This document shows, one piece after another, positions 14,477-21,573 of a DNA stretch of 28,489 bases. The notes beneath the pieces are model-generated. The model ran no database searches, had not been told where the DNA came from, and worked only from the letters and a program-made list of their open reading frames with translations. The stretch is from contig CAKRMZ010000017.1 in NCBI GenBank assembly GCA_934365155.1, positions 1 to 28,489 of the forward strand, written 5' to 3'. Every line of letters starts with the position of its first letter. Within the stretch, counting starts at the first letter, position 1. Origin of the DNA: an uncultured Eubacteriales bacterium. GTDB lineage: Bacteria; Bacillota; Clostridia; Oscillospirales; CAG-272. A program made the translations under genes and the position numbers.

Positions 14477-16072
14477 ATGAAGAAAGTCTTAAGTTTTTTG
14501 TTTGCAGTGTGCTTTGTAATGGCGCTTGTGCCGACGGTGGTATTTGCAGAAGAAACCGTAGCAACCGTGAAGGTGGGCGAGAACGTTGTTCAATATGCAA
14601 ACTTTACAGATGCTTGGGAGGCTGCAAAAAGTGCCGATGGCGCAGTTCTTACCTTGCTGAAAGACTATACCCTTAGCGATGAGATTGATGTAACGGGCAA
14701 CTTTTCACTCAACCTCAATGGGAAAAATCTGAATGGTACATGGATTAATGTCGGTAGTGTAACCCATGACTGGGACCCTGTCAACAATAAGCCGATTCAA
14801 ACGTCGATTCCTGCCTATCTGACCATAGACGGTACCGGCAATTTAAACAGCCAGATATGTGCACGGGCCGGAAAGTTTACCGTGGAGAGCGGTACAATAA
14901 ACAACAGGATTTATGTCTATAACACAGCTGAGGTACTTGTGAATGGCGGTCAGTTGACATCCAATTCCGTTTGCATTGATAGTTATGGAACGGTTACTGT
15001 GAATGGTGGAATGCTGAAGGCTCCGCGTTGTGTATACGTTATGGGTGGAACGGCGACTATTACGGCCGGTACTTTTATTTCCGACGGAAGTGATGGGGCA
15101 ACTCTGTGCGACGGCATAAACAGCACCGGGAACGGTACACTCAATATCTGCGGCGGCACTTTCAAGCGTGTTGGCAGCAACTCTATTTTCGGCATTTGCA
15201 AAAATGTAAAAGTTTACGGAGGCGAATTCCCGGAGGGGATTTCTATTGAAAAATTTAATAACCCGGATGAACAGAGTACGCTGGAGGATATTTTGGCCGA
15301 AGGCTATGGATTCTACACGGTTTCGGACGAGAGCACGGATCCTTCCTATGTGGAACTGACCGATGACTGGCTCAGCATTTCCGGAAATGTTATTGTCAAG
15401 CATTATATTCACGCCGGCGGCACGGCTACCTGCAAAGACAAGGCTGTGTGCGACCTCTGCAAGAATGCTTACGGTGAACTGAATCCCGACAATCACGCAA
15501 ATCTTATCCACATTGCTTCAAAGGAGGCGACTGTTGCCGAAGAGGGCAACATTGAGTATTGGTTCTGCGATGGATGCGGTAAGTATTTCAGCGATAAAGC
15601 CGGTGTAAAGAAAATCGAAAAAGCGGACACTGTAACAGCAAAATTGACTCCAAAGATGATTTCCGGAGACGGTGCAAAACTTACACAGGGCGAGAAGAAG
15701 GCTCTGTCTTTCACCTCTAATGCCGATTTTGCCGACTTTATTCGGGTAGAGCTTGATGCCAGCACTCTTGACGAAAAGAACTATATTCTAAAATCCGGTA
15801 GCACTATCGTCACGCTGAAGGAAGACTTCGTTAGCACTCTTTCTGTAGGTGAGCATACACTTGGTATCGTATCTCAAAGCGGTATAGCAACGGCGAAGTT
15901 CACTGTAAATGAAAAGCCTGCCGACAATCCAAGTGATACAGCAAATCAGAATCCGCAGACCAGCGATAACAGCAAGCTCTCTTTGTGGATTGTTTTGCTA
16001 CCGATCAGCGGCGGCGCAGCCATCAGCACAACGATTGTTATCGGAAAGAAAAAATACAACAGTATGATATAA
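14477..16072 (+). CDS. Secreted beta-solenoid-like surface protein with NPQTS sorting signal
   Basis: A 531-aa exported protein of unknown role. The signal peptide has KK, a hydrophobic core and cleavage near VFA/EE (about residue 24). Residues 90-240 hold short repeats of the GTVTVNGGM / GTATITAGTF / GTLNICGGTF kind, suggesting a right-handed beta-helix as in polymorphic surface proteins; no hydrolase residues are apparent. A Cys-paired segment follows (TATCKDKAVCDLCKNAYG, then EYWFCDGCGKYFSD), then an Ig-like part. The end has NPQTSDNS, a hydrophobic stretch and KKKYN, the layout of a sortase substrate in Clostridia; no sortase is nearby. ATG 14477 is preferred to ATG 14471 because GGAGG ends at 14469, seven bases before it. 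deoC starts 24 bp after the stop. Confidence 0.82.
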   Translation: MKKVLSFLFAVCFVMALVPTVVFAEETVATVKVGENVVQYANFTDAWEAAKSADGAVLTLLKDYTLSDEIDVTGNFSLNLNGKNLNGTWINVGSVTHDWDPVNNKPIQTSIPAYLTIDGTGNLNSQICARAGKFTVESGTINNRIYVYNTAEVLVNGGQLTSNSVCIDSYGTVTVNGGMLKAPRCVYVMGGTATITAGTFISDGSDGATLCDGINSTGNGTLNICGGTFKRVGSNSIFGICKNVKVYGGEFPEGISIEKFNNPDEQSTLEDILAEGYGFYTVSDESTDPSYVELTDDWLSISGNVIVKHYIHAGGTATCKDKAVCDLCKNAYGELNPDNHANLIHIASKEATVAEEGNIEYWFCDGCGKYFSDKAGVKKIEKADTVTAKLTPKMISGDGAKLTQGEKKALSFTSNADFADFIRVELDASTLDEKNYILKSGSTIVTLKEDFVSTLSVGEHTLGIVSQSGIATAKFTVNEKPADNPSDTANQNPQTSDNSKLSLWIVLLPISGGAAISTTIVIGKKKYNSMI

Positions 16073-16096
16073 GAGTCATATAAAACGGGAGGACTT

Positions 16097-16801
16097 ATGA
16101 AAATATGTGAAATACTTTCTAAGGTGGATCATACCTTGCTTTCGCCGGAGGCATCGTGGGATTCTGTTCGCCGGCTTTGTGATGAAGGAATTCTCTATCA
16201 AACGGCATCTGTTTGTATTCCGCCCGCTTTTGTAAAAGAGGCGAAAACGTATGTGGGGGATCGGCTTCCGATTTGTACGGTGATCGGTTTTCCGAACGGA
16301 TATTCTACGCCGGAGGTTAAAGTTTTTGAAACAAAAGATGCAATTGCGAACGGTGCAGACGAAATTGACATGGTGATCCATATCGGTTCTCTGAAGGAAA
16401 AACGGTATGATGCGGTATTCAATGAGATTTGTGCCGTGAGGGAAGCTTGCGCCGGACATATTTTGAAGGTAATTATTGAAACCGCGCTCCTCAATCGAGA
16501 GGAAAAAATCAAAATGTGTGAAATTGTATCGGATTCCGGAGCGGATTATATTAAAACCTCGACCGGCTTTTCCAAAGGCGGGGCGACAAAAGAAGACATT
16601 ATGCTGATGGCTGCGTCTTCGGCACCGCATCTTAAAATTAAAGCGGCAGGAGGTATCGCTTCCGTTGAGGATGCCGTGAGCTTTATCGAGCTTGGTGCCT
16701 CCCGTCTCGGCACCAGCCGCATCGTAAGTCTTGTAAAAAATATGAATCAAGGAGAGATTGATCATGACTTCCAATCAACTTTATCCGACAGCACATATTA
16801 A
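16097..16801 (+). CDS. deoC: Deoxyribose-phosphate aldolase
   Basis: Cytoplasmic class I aldolase that splits 2-deoxyribose 5-phosphate into glyceraldehyde 3-phosphate and acetaldehyde, the last step of deoxynucleoside catabolism. Landmarks are KVDHTLL near the N-terminus, CTVIGFPNGYSTPEVK, GADEIDMVIHIG, and the Schiff-base Lys in DYIKTSTGF. The late KAAGGIASVEDA and GASRLGTSR complete the barrel. Its 234 aa include a tail of about a dozen residues translated within the overlap with deoD (38 bp). GGGAGGAC lies just before the ATG. It is the first gene of the nucleoside operon and begins 24 bp after the surface-protein gene. Confidence 0.96.
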   Translation: MKICEILSKVDHTLLSPEASWDSVRRLCDEGILYQTASVCIPPAFVKEAKTYVGDRLPICTVIGFPNGYSTPEVKVFETKDAIANGADEIDMVIHIGSLKEKRYDAVFNEICAVREACAGHILKVIIETALLNREEKIKMCEIVSDSGADYIKTSTGFSKGGATKEDIMLMAASSAPHLKIKAAGGIASVEDAVSFIELGASRLGTSRIVSLVKNMNQGEIDHDFQSTLSDSTY

Positions 16802-17513
16802 TGCTACACCGTCTGATTTTGCCGATACGGTATTGATGCCGGGAGATCCCTTACGATCAAAATATATTGCCGAAACGTTTTTGTCCGAAGCAAAGCTTGT
16901 GAATAACGTTCGCGGTATACAGGGCTATACCGGTTTCTATCAGGGAAAACGGGTTTCGGTGATGGCGAGCGGAATGGGAATGCCGTCTATGGGGATATAT
17001 TCATATGAACTGTATAACATATTCGGTGTGAAAAATATTATTCGAATCGGCTCTGCCGGAGCAATGAATGCAAAAATTCACATTCGGGATCTGGTGATTG
17101 CGATGGCGGCTTCTACAAACTCCAATTATGCGCATCAATATCATTTGCCCGGCACATTTGCACCGAGTTGTTCTTATCCTTTATTGCATGCATGTCTTGA
17201 GGCTGCAGATTCAATGAATCTTCACTGCCATGTCGGAAATGTTTTGTCATCGGATACTTTTTATAATGACGATGAAAAGTTGGACGAGGGCATGAGCAGT
17301 ACCTTTGCGTGGAGTAAAATGGGAATTATGGCGGTGGAAATGGAAACGGCGGCTCTGTATATGAATGCAGCCCGTTACGGTAAGAATGCTTTGACGATTT
17401 GTACTATTTCCGACCATTTGATCACCGGTGAGAAGACCAGCGCAGAGGAACGTCAGAACTCTTTTGTTGAAATGATAAAATTAGCTTTGAATACGGCAAT
17501 ATCTTTAGACTGA
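16764..17513 (+). CDS. deoD: Purine-nucleoside phosphorylase, DeoD type
   Basis: Phosphorolyses purine (deoxy)ribonucleosides to the base and (deoxy)ribose 1-phosphate; bacterial DeoD enzymes are hexamers. 249 aa. Visible active-site elements are His in AHINATPSDFAD, phosphate-binding MPGDPLRSKYIAE, Arg in NNVRGIQGYTG, GMGMPSMGIYSYEL, RIGSAGA, nucleoside-binding VEMETAALY, and the general-acid Asp in TISDHLITGE. The start is ATG 16764, with AAGGAGAG at 16749-16756; the frame is open from TTG 16758. It overlaps deoC by 38 bp in another frame, an unusually long overlap for such genes, and cdd follows within 30 bp. Confidence 0.95.
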   Translation: MTSNQLYPTAHINATPSDFADTVLMPGDPLRSKYIAETFLSEAKLVNNVRGIQGYTGFYQGKRVSVMASGMGMPSMGIYSYELYNIFGVKNIIRIGSAGAMNAKIHIRDLVIAMAASTNSNYAHQYHLPGTFAPSCSYPLLHACLEAADSMNLHCHVGNVLSSDTFYNDDEKLDEGMSSTFAWSKMGIMAVEMETAALYMNAARYGKNALTICTISDHLITGEKTSAEERQNSFVEMIKLALNTAISLD

Positions 17514-17539
17514 GATTTATGTTTGGAGGGAAAACGGTG

Positions 17540-17968
17540 ATGACGGATTTTGAACTGATGAATGCGGCAAGTAATGCACGTACCCGCTCTTATTCCCCCT
17601 ATTCCGGCTATTCGGTGGGGGCGGCTCTTTTATGCGCGGATGGGACAGTCTATACCGGATGCAATATTGAAAATGTATCTTTTTCCCCCTCGGTATGTGC
17701 AGAACGGGTTGCTTTTTTTAAGGCGATAAGCGACGGCAAACGCGATTTTTTGAAAATTGCTTTAGTTGGCGGGAAAGAGAATGCGGATTCTTCTTGCTTT
17801 CCGTGCGGAGTATGCCGTCAGGTAATGATGGAGTTTTGTCAAGATCATTTTATCATTCTTGTGGGCACTCCGGAAAAATTCAAATCCTATTGTTTAACGG
17901 ATATTCTTCCTCTTGCCTTTTCAAAAAATGAATTGCGGATTTCTCCACGCAATTCCTCCATCGATTGA
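17540..17968 (+). CDS. cdd: Cytidine deaminase
   Basis: Zinc enzyme that deaminates cytidine and deoxycytidine to uridine and deoxyuridine, feeding the pyrimidine phosphorylase and uridine kinase next to it. 142 aa, the size of the tetrameric Gram-positive type. The substrate-binding region is SPYSGYSVGAAL and TGCNIENVSF. Zinc ligands and the catalytic Glu lie in VCAER and PCGVCRQ (three Cys, one Glu), so the active site is complete. ATG 17540 (or the adjoining GTG 17537) follows GGAGGG at 17525-17530; the frame opens earlier at ATG 17519, but that codon lies upstream of the ribosome site. Confidence 0.95.
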   Translation: MTDFELMNAASNARTRSYSPYSGYSVGAALLCADGTVYTGCNIENVSFSPSVCAERVAFFKAISDGKRDFLKIALVGGKENADSSCFPCGVCRQVMMEFCQDHFIILVGTPEKFKSYCLTDILPLAFSKNELRISPRNSSID

Positions 17969-18014
17969 GTTTTATTTTCCCTTAAGACCGATAAGATAAA
18001 AGGAGTAGGTACAC

Positions 18015-19316
18015 ATGAGAATATATGATTTAATTCACAAAAAAAGAGAGGGCGAGGCGCTCACAGAGGAAGAAATTGATTTTTTTGTGAATGGATATGT
18101 TAAAGAAGAAATTCCGGATTATCAGATATCTGCCCTGTTGATGGCAATTTATTTTAAGGGAATGAATGATGAAGAGCTCTTTTTCCTTACAAAGGCAATG
18201 GCTTTTTCGGGCGATCAATTGGATCTGTCGCAGTTTTCAAATCAGTCGGTCGATAAACACAGCACGGGAGGAGTCGGAGATAAAACTTCATTGATTGTAG
18301 GACCTATTGTCGCTTCTGTGGGGGCAAAGCTTGCGAAAATGTCGGGAAGAGGACTCGGACATACCGGAGGAACAATCGACAAACTGGAATCTATTCCGGG
18401 ATATCGCAGCATGCTTAGCAAGGAAGATTTTTTAAAGCAGGTAGAACAAGTAGGGATTGCGATTGTCGGACAAAGCGGAAATTTGACACCGGCAGACAAA
18501 AAAATATATGCCTTAAGAGATGTGACGGATACCGTTGACAGCATTCCTTTGATTGCATCCAGCATTATGAGCAAAAAAATAGCGGCCGGAGCACATTCCA
18601 TTGTGCTGGATATCAAAGTGGGAAGCGGCGCCTTTATGAAATCGGTGAAAAATGCCGAAATTTTGGCAAGCAAGATGGTAAACATCGGACATCGGTACGG
18701 ACGCAAAATGGCGGCGATACTAACCAACATGGATGTGCCGCTCGGACATGCCGTCGGGAATTCCTTAGAGGTGATGGAGGCTGTGCGCGTGCTGCAAGGA
18801 AAATCGAGCGGGGACTTGCGTGATGTTTGCGTTGAAATCGCCGCACAGATGATTTCAACATCCCTAAATTATTCAGAGGCAGAGGCAAAGGTACGCGCCT
18901 TGGATGCGCTGAACAGCGGACGGGCTTTTGAAAAATTCAAGGAGTGGATTGCAGCGCAGGGCGGAAACGTCCAAAGTTTGTTGGACTTCTCGTTGCTTCC
19001 GCAGGCAATTTATTGTATGGATGTGAAAAGTACATCGGATGGATACATTCATTGCATGAATACAGAGCAAATCGGAATTGCCGCCATGATTTTAGGCGCA
19101 GGGCGTACATCCAAGGTAGATCCCATTGATTACGGTGCCGGCATTGAAATCTATAAAAAAACCGGAGATTATGTTCATGCAGGCGATACCTTGTGTACTG
19201 TGTTCTCCAATCGGAACAACCGGTTGCCCGAAGCGGCGGAAATATATCAAAAAGCCTTAAGAATTGAAACAGGCATTCCCCCAAAAGAAGCGTTAATTTT
19301 TTCTGTAATTCGTTGA
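18015..19316 (+). CDS. pdp: Pyrimidine-nucleoside phosphorylase
   Basis: Cleaves uridine, deoxyuridine and thymidine with phosphate, giving the base and (deoxy)ribose 1-phosphate. 433 aa, normal for the family. The N-terminal helical domain (about 1-65) contains RIYDLIHKKREGEALT and the first catalytic-loop region. The family signature SGRGLGHTGGTIDKLESIPG follows DKHSTGGVGDKTSL, the phosphate-binding stretch. Later come LDIKVGSGAFMK and the C-terminal barrel-sandwich domain with GIEIYKKTGDYVHAGDTL. AGGAG lies nine bases before the ATG. The gap from cdd is 46 bp with no terminator. Bacillus Pdp rather than the thymidine-only DeoA is the likely specificity, by size and context. Confidence 0.95.
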   Translation: MRIYDLIHKKREGEALTEEEIDFFVNGYVKEEIPDYQISALLMAIYFKGMNDEELFFLTKAMAFSGDQLDLSQFSNQSVDKHSTGGVGDKTSLIVGPIVASVGAKLAKMSGRGLGHTGGTIDKLESIPGYRSMLSKEDFLKQVEQVGIAIVGQSGNLTPADKKIYALRDVTDTVDSIPLIASSIMSKKIAAGAHSIVLDIKVGSGAFMKSVKNAEILASKMVNIGHRYGRKMAAILTNMDVPLGHAVGNSLEVMEAVRVLQGKSSGDLRDVCVEIAAQMISTSLNYSEAEAKVRALDALNSGRAFEKFKEWIAAQGGNVQSLLDFSLLPQAIYCMDVKSTSDGYIHCMNTEQIGIAAMILGAGRTSKVDPIDYGAGIEIYKKTGDYVHAGDTLCTVFSNRNNRLPEAAEIYQKALRIETGIPPKEALIFSVIR

Positions 19317-19331
19317 CGGAGGGTGAGAGAA

Positions 19332-19976
19332 ATGAATCAAACACTGGTTATCGGAATTGCAGGAGGGTCCGGCAGCGGAAAAACCTCTGTTGCGAAGCTT
19401 TTAGCAACTTCTTTTCCGAAGGATGCAACAATTATTCGCCAAGATGATTATTATAAGTCTCAACGTGATTTAAGTGCCGAAGAGCGCATTTTACAAAATT
19501 ATGATTGTCCGAGTGCTTTTGACACGGATTTGATGGTAGAGCAGATAGACGCTTTTATTCGCCGGGAGGAAATTGATGTTCCTATTTATGATTACACCGT
19601 GCATGATCGCAGTAAGAAAGTTCGGCACATTCACCCGACAAGGATATTAATCATAGAGGGAATTTTAGTTTTGGCGGAGGAACGTTTGCGCAGCTATATG
19701 GATATAAAGATTTTTATTGATACCGATGCCGATGTTCGCATATTGCGGCGGATTCGCAGAGATGTTAACAAACGTCGGCGTTCTATGGATTCGGTGATTG
19801 AGCAATACCTTACAACGGTTAAACCGATGCATGAGGCTTATGTAGAACCCAGTAAAAAATATGCAGACATTATTATCCCGGACGGATCGCATAATTCGGT
19901 AGCAATGGAAATGCTAAAAAATCGGCTTCAGCGTCATCTCGGTATAAAACAATGCAAACGGTCGAAGAAGCTTTAA
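19332..19976 (+). CDS. udk: Uridine kinase
   Basis: Phosphorylates uridine and cytidine to UMP and CMP with ATP or GTP, so the operon can save ribonucleosides as well as break them down. 214 aa. The P-loop GGSGSGKTS is at about residues 11-19. IRQDDYYKSQRDLS carries the catalytic Asp, and NYDCPSAFDTDLM the nucleoside-binding part. PIYDYTVHDR and ILIIEGILVL follow, and the lid region has RRIRRDVNKRRRSMDSVIEQY. The start is ATG 19332, with GGAGGG at 19318-19323; GTG 19323 falls on the ribosome site itself. Its last 25 bases overlap the DUF4186 gene in another frame. Confidence 0.95.
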   Translation: MNQTLVIGIAGGSGSGKTSVAKLLATSFPKDATIIRQDDYYKSQRDLSAEERILQNYDCPSAFDTDLMVEQIDAFIRREEIDVPIYDYTVHDRSKKVRHIHPTRILIIEGILVLAEERLRSYMDIKIFIDTDADVRILRRIRRDVNKRRRSMDSVIEQYLTTVKPMHEAYVEPSKKYADIIIPDGSHNSVAMEMLKNRLQRHLGIKQCKRSKKL

Positions 19977-20311
19977 GCCGCCTTTCTCGCTCCGCATTTC
20001 GCGCATGGTTTCATTTAAATGAATCTGAGCGCCGGGAGGTTAAAAGACGGGGTATGGAGACGATCCGCCTGCATGCCGAAGATTTTATAAAGAAACGTCT
20101 TGCACCGGCGGTTATTCCAAATGACGGGCATCAGACGCCCATGCGCGGCCATCCGGTTTTTGTTGCGCAACATGCCTGTGCCTGCTGTTGTCGTAAATGT
20201 CTTAAAAAATGGTACCGTGTACCGCAAGGGATTGCGTTAAATTCGGTGCAGCAACAAAAGATTGTAAACTTATTGATTGCTTGGATAGAGCATGAAATGC
20301 GGGAATCGTAA
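19952..20311 (+). CDS. DUF4186 family protein of unknown function
   Basis: A 119-aa soluble protein that I recognise as DUF4186: SRSAFRAWFHLN near the start, HAEDFIKKRLAPAVIPNDG, then TPMRGHPVFVAQHA and a Cys/His-rich ACACCCRKCLKKWY at about residues 74-88. The clustered Cys (five in twelve residues) with His on the N-terminal side suggests metal binding, which I infer from the pattern only. The family's function is not known to me. Its ATG lies 25 bases inside udk with no clear ribosome site, so it relies on ribosomes ending udk. This ties it to the nucleoside operon, which it ends. No rho-independent terminator is visible before the next promoter. Confidence 0.85.
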   Translation: MQTVEEALSRLSRSAFRAWFHLNESERREVKRRGMETIRLHAEDFIKKRLAPAVIPNDGHQTPMRGHPVFVAQHACACCCRKCLKKWYRVPQGIALNSVQQQKIVNLLIAWIEHEMRES

Positions 20312-20335
20312 TTTGATGGGGAAGGGTCGCTTCCA

Positions 20336-20364
20336 TTGACAAAGCACGCGAAATATGATATTCT
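20336..20364 (+). promoter_or_regulatory. Promoter of the alcohol dehydrogenase-nadE-mntP unit
   Basis: TTGACA (20336-20341), 17 bp, TATTCT (20359-20364). The start would be near 20371, about 29 nt before the dehydrogenase ATG. It lies 25 bp after the DUF4186 stop, separating the two operons. Confidence 0.75.
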
Positions 20365-20399
20365 TAATCGCATAAATTGAAAAAACGGGGGTGCTGTGA

Positions 20400-21572
20400 A
20401 TGCAAAATTTTATATATGACGTTAGTACGAAAATTTTGTTTGGAAACGGTCAAATCCAAAACCTCGGAGCCGAAATTCGGCGATTTTCGGAACGAATTTT
20501 AGTGGTTTTCGGCGGCGGAAGTGTAAAGACGAACGGCATCTATAACCAGGTTGTACATACTTTAAAAGATAATAAAATATTCTTTTCAGAACTTTGGGGA
20601 GTTGAACCGAATCCTAAAATCAGCTCGGTTCGTGAGGGCGTATCCCTTTGTCGAGAGCAGCATTTAGAGGGGGTGCTCGCAGTCGGCGGCGGCAGTTGTA
20701 TTGACTGCGCGAAGATGATTGCGGCAAGTGTCGCATACGACGGTGATCCTTGGGATTTGGTAACGAAAAAGGCAGAATATAAAGAGATGTTGCCGATCTT
20801 TTCTGTTTTAACATTGGCGGCTACCGGTTCTGAAATGGATATTTATGCTGTGATTTCCAATCCGGATACCAAAGAAAAGCGCGGTACGAATCATCCCGGA
20901 ATGCTTCCGCGTATTTCCGTTTTGGACCCGGAGTGTACATATTCCGTCCCGCGCAGTCAGACGGCCGCGGGAACGGCCGATATTATGTCTCATGCAATGG
21001 AGACATATTTCACTGTAGATGAATCTGCATATTTAAGTGATTCCATTTCAGAGGCAATTATCAAAACCTGCATTCGATATGGGCCGATTGCTTTGCAGGA
21101 TCCGAAAAACTATGAGGCCAGAGCCAATTTGATGTGGGCATCTACACTGGCATTGAACGGAATTACTTTGGCAGGGAAACGCAAGGCTTGGTCTGTTCAC
21201 GGAATAGAGCATATACTCAGTGCATATTATGACATTACACACGGAGTCGGACTTGCAATTTTGACACCTGCATGGATGGATTATGTGCTTAATGAAAAGA
21301 CGCTCAGACGTTTTGTAAGATACGGAACCTGCGTTTTCGGAATTGATGCTACGCTTCGCGATTGGGATATCGCACGCGAATCCATTCGCCGCACACGCAA
21401 TTTCTTCCGGTCAATGGGCCTTCCGGGATCTTTGGCAGAGTTGGGAATTGATGCGTCCAATATCGATGAAATGGCGGAACGCGCTTTTGGAAAAGACGGA
21501 ATTCAAAATGCTTTTGTTCCGCTGTCGGTTTCGGATATTCGAAATATTTTGCTGAATTGTATGGGAGAATAA
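20400..21572 (+). CDS. Iron-containing alcohol dehydrogenase (butanol dehydrogenase-like)
   Basis: NAD(P)H-dependent group III alcohol dehydrogenase, 390 aa, most like BdhA/YugJ butanol dehydrogenases that reduce aldehydes in fermentation. The nucleotide-binding N-terminal domain has VVFGGGSVKTNG and AVGGGSCIDCAK. The metal-binding C-terminal half has the ligands Asp and His in GTADIMSHAMETYF, a His in SVHGIEHILSA and one in YDITHGVGLAI, so the metal site is complete. LTLAATGSEMD is a family landmark. Physiological substrate is not visible; acetaldehyde from DeoC is one candidate given the nearby operon, but that is only a guess from position. Ribosome site GGGGGTG. nadE starts one base after its stop. 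Confidence 0.93.
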   Translation: MQNFIYDVSTKILFGNGQIQNLGAEIRRFSERILVVFGGGSVKTNGIYNQVVHTLKDNKIFFSELWGVEPNPKISSVREGVSLCREQHLEGVLAVGGGSCIDCAKMIAASVAYDGDPWDLVTKKAEYKEMLPIFSVLTLAATGSEMDIYAVISNPDTKEKRGTNHPGMLPRISVLDPECTYSVPRSQTAAGTADIMSHAMETYFTVDESAYLSDSISEAIIKTCIRYGPIALQDPKNYEARANLMWASTLALNGITLAGKRKAWSVHGIEHILSAYYDITHGVGLAILTPAWMDYVLNEKTLRRFVRYGTCVFGIDATLRDWDIARESIRRTRNFFRSMGLPGSLAELGIDASNIDEMAERAFGKDGIQNAFVPLSVSDIRNILLNCMGE

Positions 21573-21573
21573 T

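Noticed and set aside
14843..15511. A 222-codon minus-strand frame antisense to the surface-protein gene
   Set aside because: No ribosome site, no recognisable domain, and a low-complexity composition mirroring the Gly/Thr repeats on the plus strand. The plus strand has a clear signal peptide and sorting signal.
16076..16774. A 232-codon minus-strand frame antisense to deoC
   Set aside because: deoC on the plus strand has a full active site and ribosome site. The antisense frame gives no known protein.
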